From an uncultured Chloroflexota bacterium (lineage in GTDB: Bacteria; Chloroflexota; Anaerolineae; Anaerolineales; Anaerolineaceae): a DNA stretch of 35,031 nucleotides. Positions 33,569-35,031 of this stretch are shown here, piece by piece. A program made the position numbers and the translations under genes. Numbering within the stretch: the first letter of the stretch is position 1; every line of letters begins with the position of its first letter. The stretch is from NCBI GenBank assembly GCA_902774215.1, contig CACYHU010000036.1:1-35031 (forward strand), written 5' to 3'. The notes beneath the pieces were generated by a model. That model ran no database searches and was not told the origin of the DNA. It saw only the letters and a program-made list of their open reading frames with translations.

Positions 33569-33602
33569 TTAATCCTCTTTCATCAGTTACTGAATAATCC
33601 AT

Positions 33603-34418
33603 TTATCTGCAATTAATACTTTTTGAAGTAATAAACAAATTATATTTTCTAAAGAAATATAACAATCCTTTGACATGTTCCCAATTATGCCGGCTGATCA
33701 GCTTTTTTTTGGATATTCGCTGTGTTGCATGAATAATATGGGCATTTGGGCAATAAACTACACGCATACCGTTTTTCCAGGCGCGTACACAGTATTCCAC
33801 ATCTTCAGGGGAATAAAATATTTTTTCATCGAGCAGACCTATTTTTTTTATTGCGGAGCGCCTGATCATCCAGCAGGCAGAAATCAAATAGCCGACAGGA
33901 TAACTTCGCTGCTTATCAGAAAAATCATACCGCTCTTTTTGTTCTCCGATTTTTTGTATCCCTCTTACCGGAAAGGCTTTACAAAATTTCAGCATAGCTG
34001 TCGGGATGCACTTTGCCGTCACCTGTTCCACTCCATCCAGGTTAACCATATGCGGTCCGGCTATCGCATTCTGCGGATCAGATTGCAAGACCCGGATCAA
34101 TTCGCTCATGGCATCCTGATTTATTATGGTATCCGAATCAAGAATGCAAACAAAATTTGTATCGTCGGATATTTCACGTATGCCCATATTGCGGCTAATG
34201 GTAGTACCATAATTTTTTTCAAGCAAAATTATTTTCGACAAGATATCCGGATTTTCTGCTTTGAATTTGTTTATAATACTTACTGTATTATCTTCAGACC
34301 CATTGTCAATTAGAATCACTTCAATCTTTTGCTCATTAATACCGGTTAATGAATTCAAACAATCTTTAATGACTTTTTCAGAATTCCAGGTAAGTATTAC
34401 AAATGATATTTTATCCAT
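33603..34418 (-). CDS. Family 2 glycosyltransferase
   Basis: This GT-A-fold glycosyltransferase has about 271 residues: ISFVILTWNSEKVIKDCLNS (nucleotide-binding start), VILIDNGSEDNT, the metal-binding DSD in FVCILDSDTIINQD, PVGYLISACWMIRRSAI and FYSPEDVEYCVRAWKNG (the ED motif with general base). There is no membrane helix, so it is cytoplasmic and possibly membrane-associated. I suggest the start at ATG 34418 (MDKISFV), because a -10 element ends six bases upstream and transcription should begin at that A. The ATG at 34424 would lie inside the promoter spacer. The donor sugar cannot be told from sequence. Confidence 0.88.
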   Translation of the reverse strand: MDKISFVILTWNSEKVIKDCLNSLTGINEQKIEVILIDNGSEDNTVSIINKFKAENPDILSKIILLEKNYGTTISRNMGIREISDDTNFVCILDSDTIINQDAMSELIRVLQSDPQNAIAGPHMVNLDGVEQVTAKCIPTAMLKFCKAFPVRGIQKIGEQKERYDFSDKQRSYPVGYLISACWMIRRSAIKKIGLLDEKIFYSPEDVEYCVRAWKNGMRVVYCPNAHIIHATQRISKKKLISRHNWEHVKGLLYFFRKYNLFITSKSINCR

Positions 34419-34424
34419 ACTCAT

Positions 34425-34430
34425 ATTATA
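34425..34430 (-). promoter_or_regulatory. -10 element abutting the GT2 start
   Basis: On the minus strand TATAAT ends directly before ATGAGT ATG. With usual spacing the first transcribed base is the A of the second ATG (34418), implying a leaderless mRNA. There is no Shine-Dalgarno sequence and the -35 is weak. Confidence 0.5.
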
Positions 34431-34500
34431 CTTTGCATTGTTACAAATTGTTTCCGATTTCCTATGTGAAATTGCAGCCGGTCGGAACCATACGGAAAGA

Positions 34501-34537
34501 TTAAAAAATTTAAAACCGAAATCCCTCCGGACTCCGG
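34501..34537 (-). terminator. Terminator after copy B ORF
   Basis: On the minus strand CCGGAGTC pairs with GATTTCGG around CGGAGG (34516-34537) and is followed by TTTTAAATTTTTT. It is the same hairpin as at 124-149, but here with a proper T-run. Confidence 0.75.
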
Positions 34538-34662
34538 CTTTTTGTTGTTATTTGATAAATTATTGAGTAATATCCGGCAGCGGCTCTTCATCTTCGTAGG
34601 AGCTGCGTTCGAAGAGGTGAATCACCCGGTCCTCCCGCATTTGCCGGCCCTGCCTTCTGATG
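34516..34662. repeat. Inverted repeat, copy B (partner 1-147)
   Basis: This is the reverse complement of 1-147 with two mismatches, both silent in the shared reading frame. Homology ends at 34516, and the ORF itself continues to the window end. Confidence 0.9.
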
Positions 34663-35031
34663 TATTCCCAGGCCAGGCTGTCCTCTTCCGGGAGATCGCC
34701 CGCCCAGGTGGCTTTCCACTCCGGCCAGATGACCGGTTCTCCTCCGCGGAGTTTCATGATCACCTGATGGTTCGCCCGGTCCCATACGACTGAATGTTCA
34801 TCGATCAGACCGTCCGGACTCACGTATCCCGGTTTGAGTACGAACTCATCCAGATCCGTGTCGAACCTCAGTGCCTCTACCGGTGCTTCCTTGTAAAGCC
34901 TGTAGGGCAACGGTGCATCCGGAACCGGCTGTTCTTCCGGGATGGGTATCGGCGGGTAGATGCGTCCCGGGATGTGCAGATGCCCTGCCGGGATGAGTTT
35001 GCGCATTTCCGCCGCTCTGGCAGATATCTCC
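34560..35031 (-). CDS. Unidentified GC-rich protein, N-terminus outside the window (copy B)
   Basis: An open frame on the minus strand runs from the window edge (upstream of the Met at 35006 the frame stays open with EISARAAEM) to TAA at 34560, giving at least 156 residues. The start is therefore probably beyond 35031. I do not recognise the family. The sequence shows a Pro-rich stretch (PPIPIPEEQPVPDAPLP), then a compact mixed region with many Trp/Asp/Glu (VVWDRANHQVIMKLRGGEP, WPEWKATWAGDLPEED) and an Arg-rich, acidic end. It is visibly GC-richer than its neighbours, and a second copy of its 3' end lies at 1-103. This suggests a multicopy or horizontally acquired gene family. Confidence 0.6.
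   Translation of the reverse strand, partial: EISARAAEMRKLIPAGHLHIPGRIYPPIPIPEEQPVPDAPLPYRLYKEAPVEALRFDTDLDEFVLKPGYVSPDGLIDEHSVVWDRANHQVIMKLRGGEPVIWPEWKATWAGDLPEEDSLAWEYIRRQGRQMREDRVIHLFERSSYEDEEPLPDITQ

Noticed and set aside
33675-34313. Plus-strand reading frame opposite the GT2 gene
   Set aside because: The minus-strand product has all GT2 motifs, and the plus-strand frame has no family features.
1-34662. The inverted copies at the window ends as terminal repeats of one 34 kb mobile element
   Set aside because: The interval holds conserved core genes (rlmN, ftsY, prfB, rex, tdk) in ordinary operons, no transposase, and the repeat is the 3' end of a protein gene with silent differences, which fits a multicopy gene better.

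Overview
The window looks like chromosomal DNA of a moderately AT-rich anaerobic bacterium, most probably Chloroflexota, class Anaerolineae. The call rests on gene content: four lipoproteins with NBR1-type Ig-like domains and Thr/Pro-rich linkers, a CAP+LysM surface protein, a Rex redox regulator, an animal-type citrate synthase, and mostly short operons with Shine-Dalgarno sites. No rRNA, tRNA or CRISPR array was found. Genus cannot be decided from sequence alone.

Layout. 1-147: end of a GC-richer ORF, repeated almost perfectly in inverted orientation at 34516-34662. 287-3815 (+): rlmN-ftsY-prfB-mscL, a tight housekeeping operon ending in a terminator. 3922-9260 (+): two NBR1-Ig lipoproteins, a PfkB-family kinase, a tail-anchored coiled-coil protein and the ABC-F ATPase EttA. 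9314-10489 (+): malic enzyme. 10601-14902: a surface-polysaccharide-like group (DegT/WecE aminotransferase and WbqC on +; histidine phosphatase and a large polytopic membrane protein on -). 15040-17464 (-): a polar amino-acid ABC importer. 17636-19879 (+): tRNA m1A58 methyltransferase and an 8-oxoguanine-deaminase-type amidohydrolase. 20039-21387 (+): Zn-metallopeptidase and Rex. 21437-22469 (+): a dif-like 11-6-11 site followed directly by a Xer-type tyrosine recombinase. 22500-23258 (+): an FGE/SUMF1-fold lipoprotein that may be translated from a leaderless mRNA. 23583-25631 (+): IclR regulator and a broken citrate synthase gene. 25664-29689 (-): CAP-LysM protein, two more NBR1-Ig lipoproteins, FolB and another lipoprotein. 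29767-32254 (-): thymidine kinase, Hpt and a broken CCA-adding enzyme. 32369-34424 (-): GT-C-like and GT2 glycosyltransferases. 34560-35031 (-): the GC-richer partial ORF.

The most interesting items are the putative Xer recombination site beside its recombinase; the two NBR1-Ig lipoprotein clusters, one pair sharing a small C-terminal cysteine module I do not recognise; two core genes (citrate synthase, cca) that each lack a similar short internal segment plus reading frame; the end-of-window inverted gene copy whose only two differences are silent; and two candidate leaderless genes. None of the functional claims was tested by database search.
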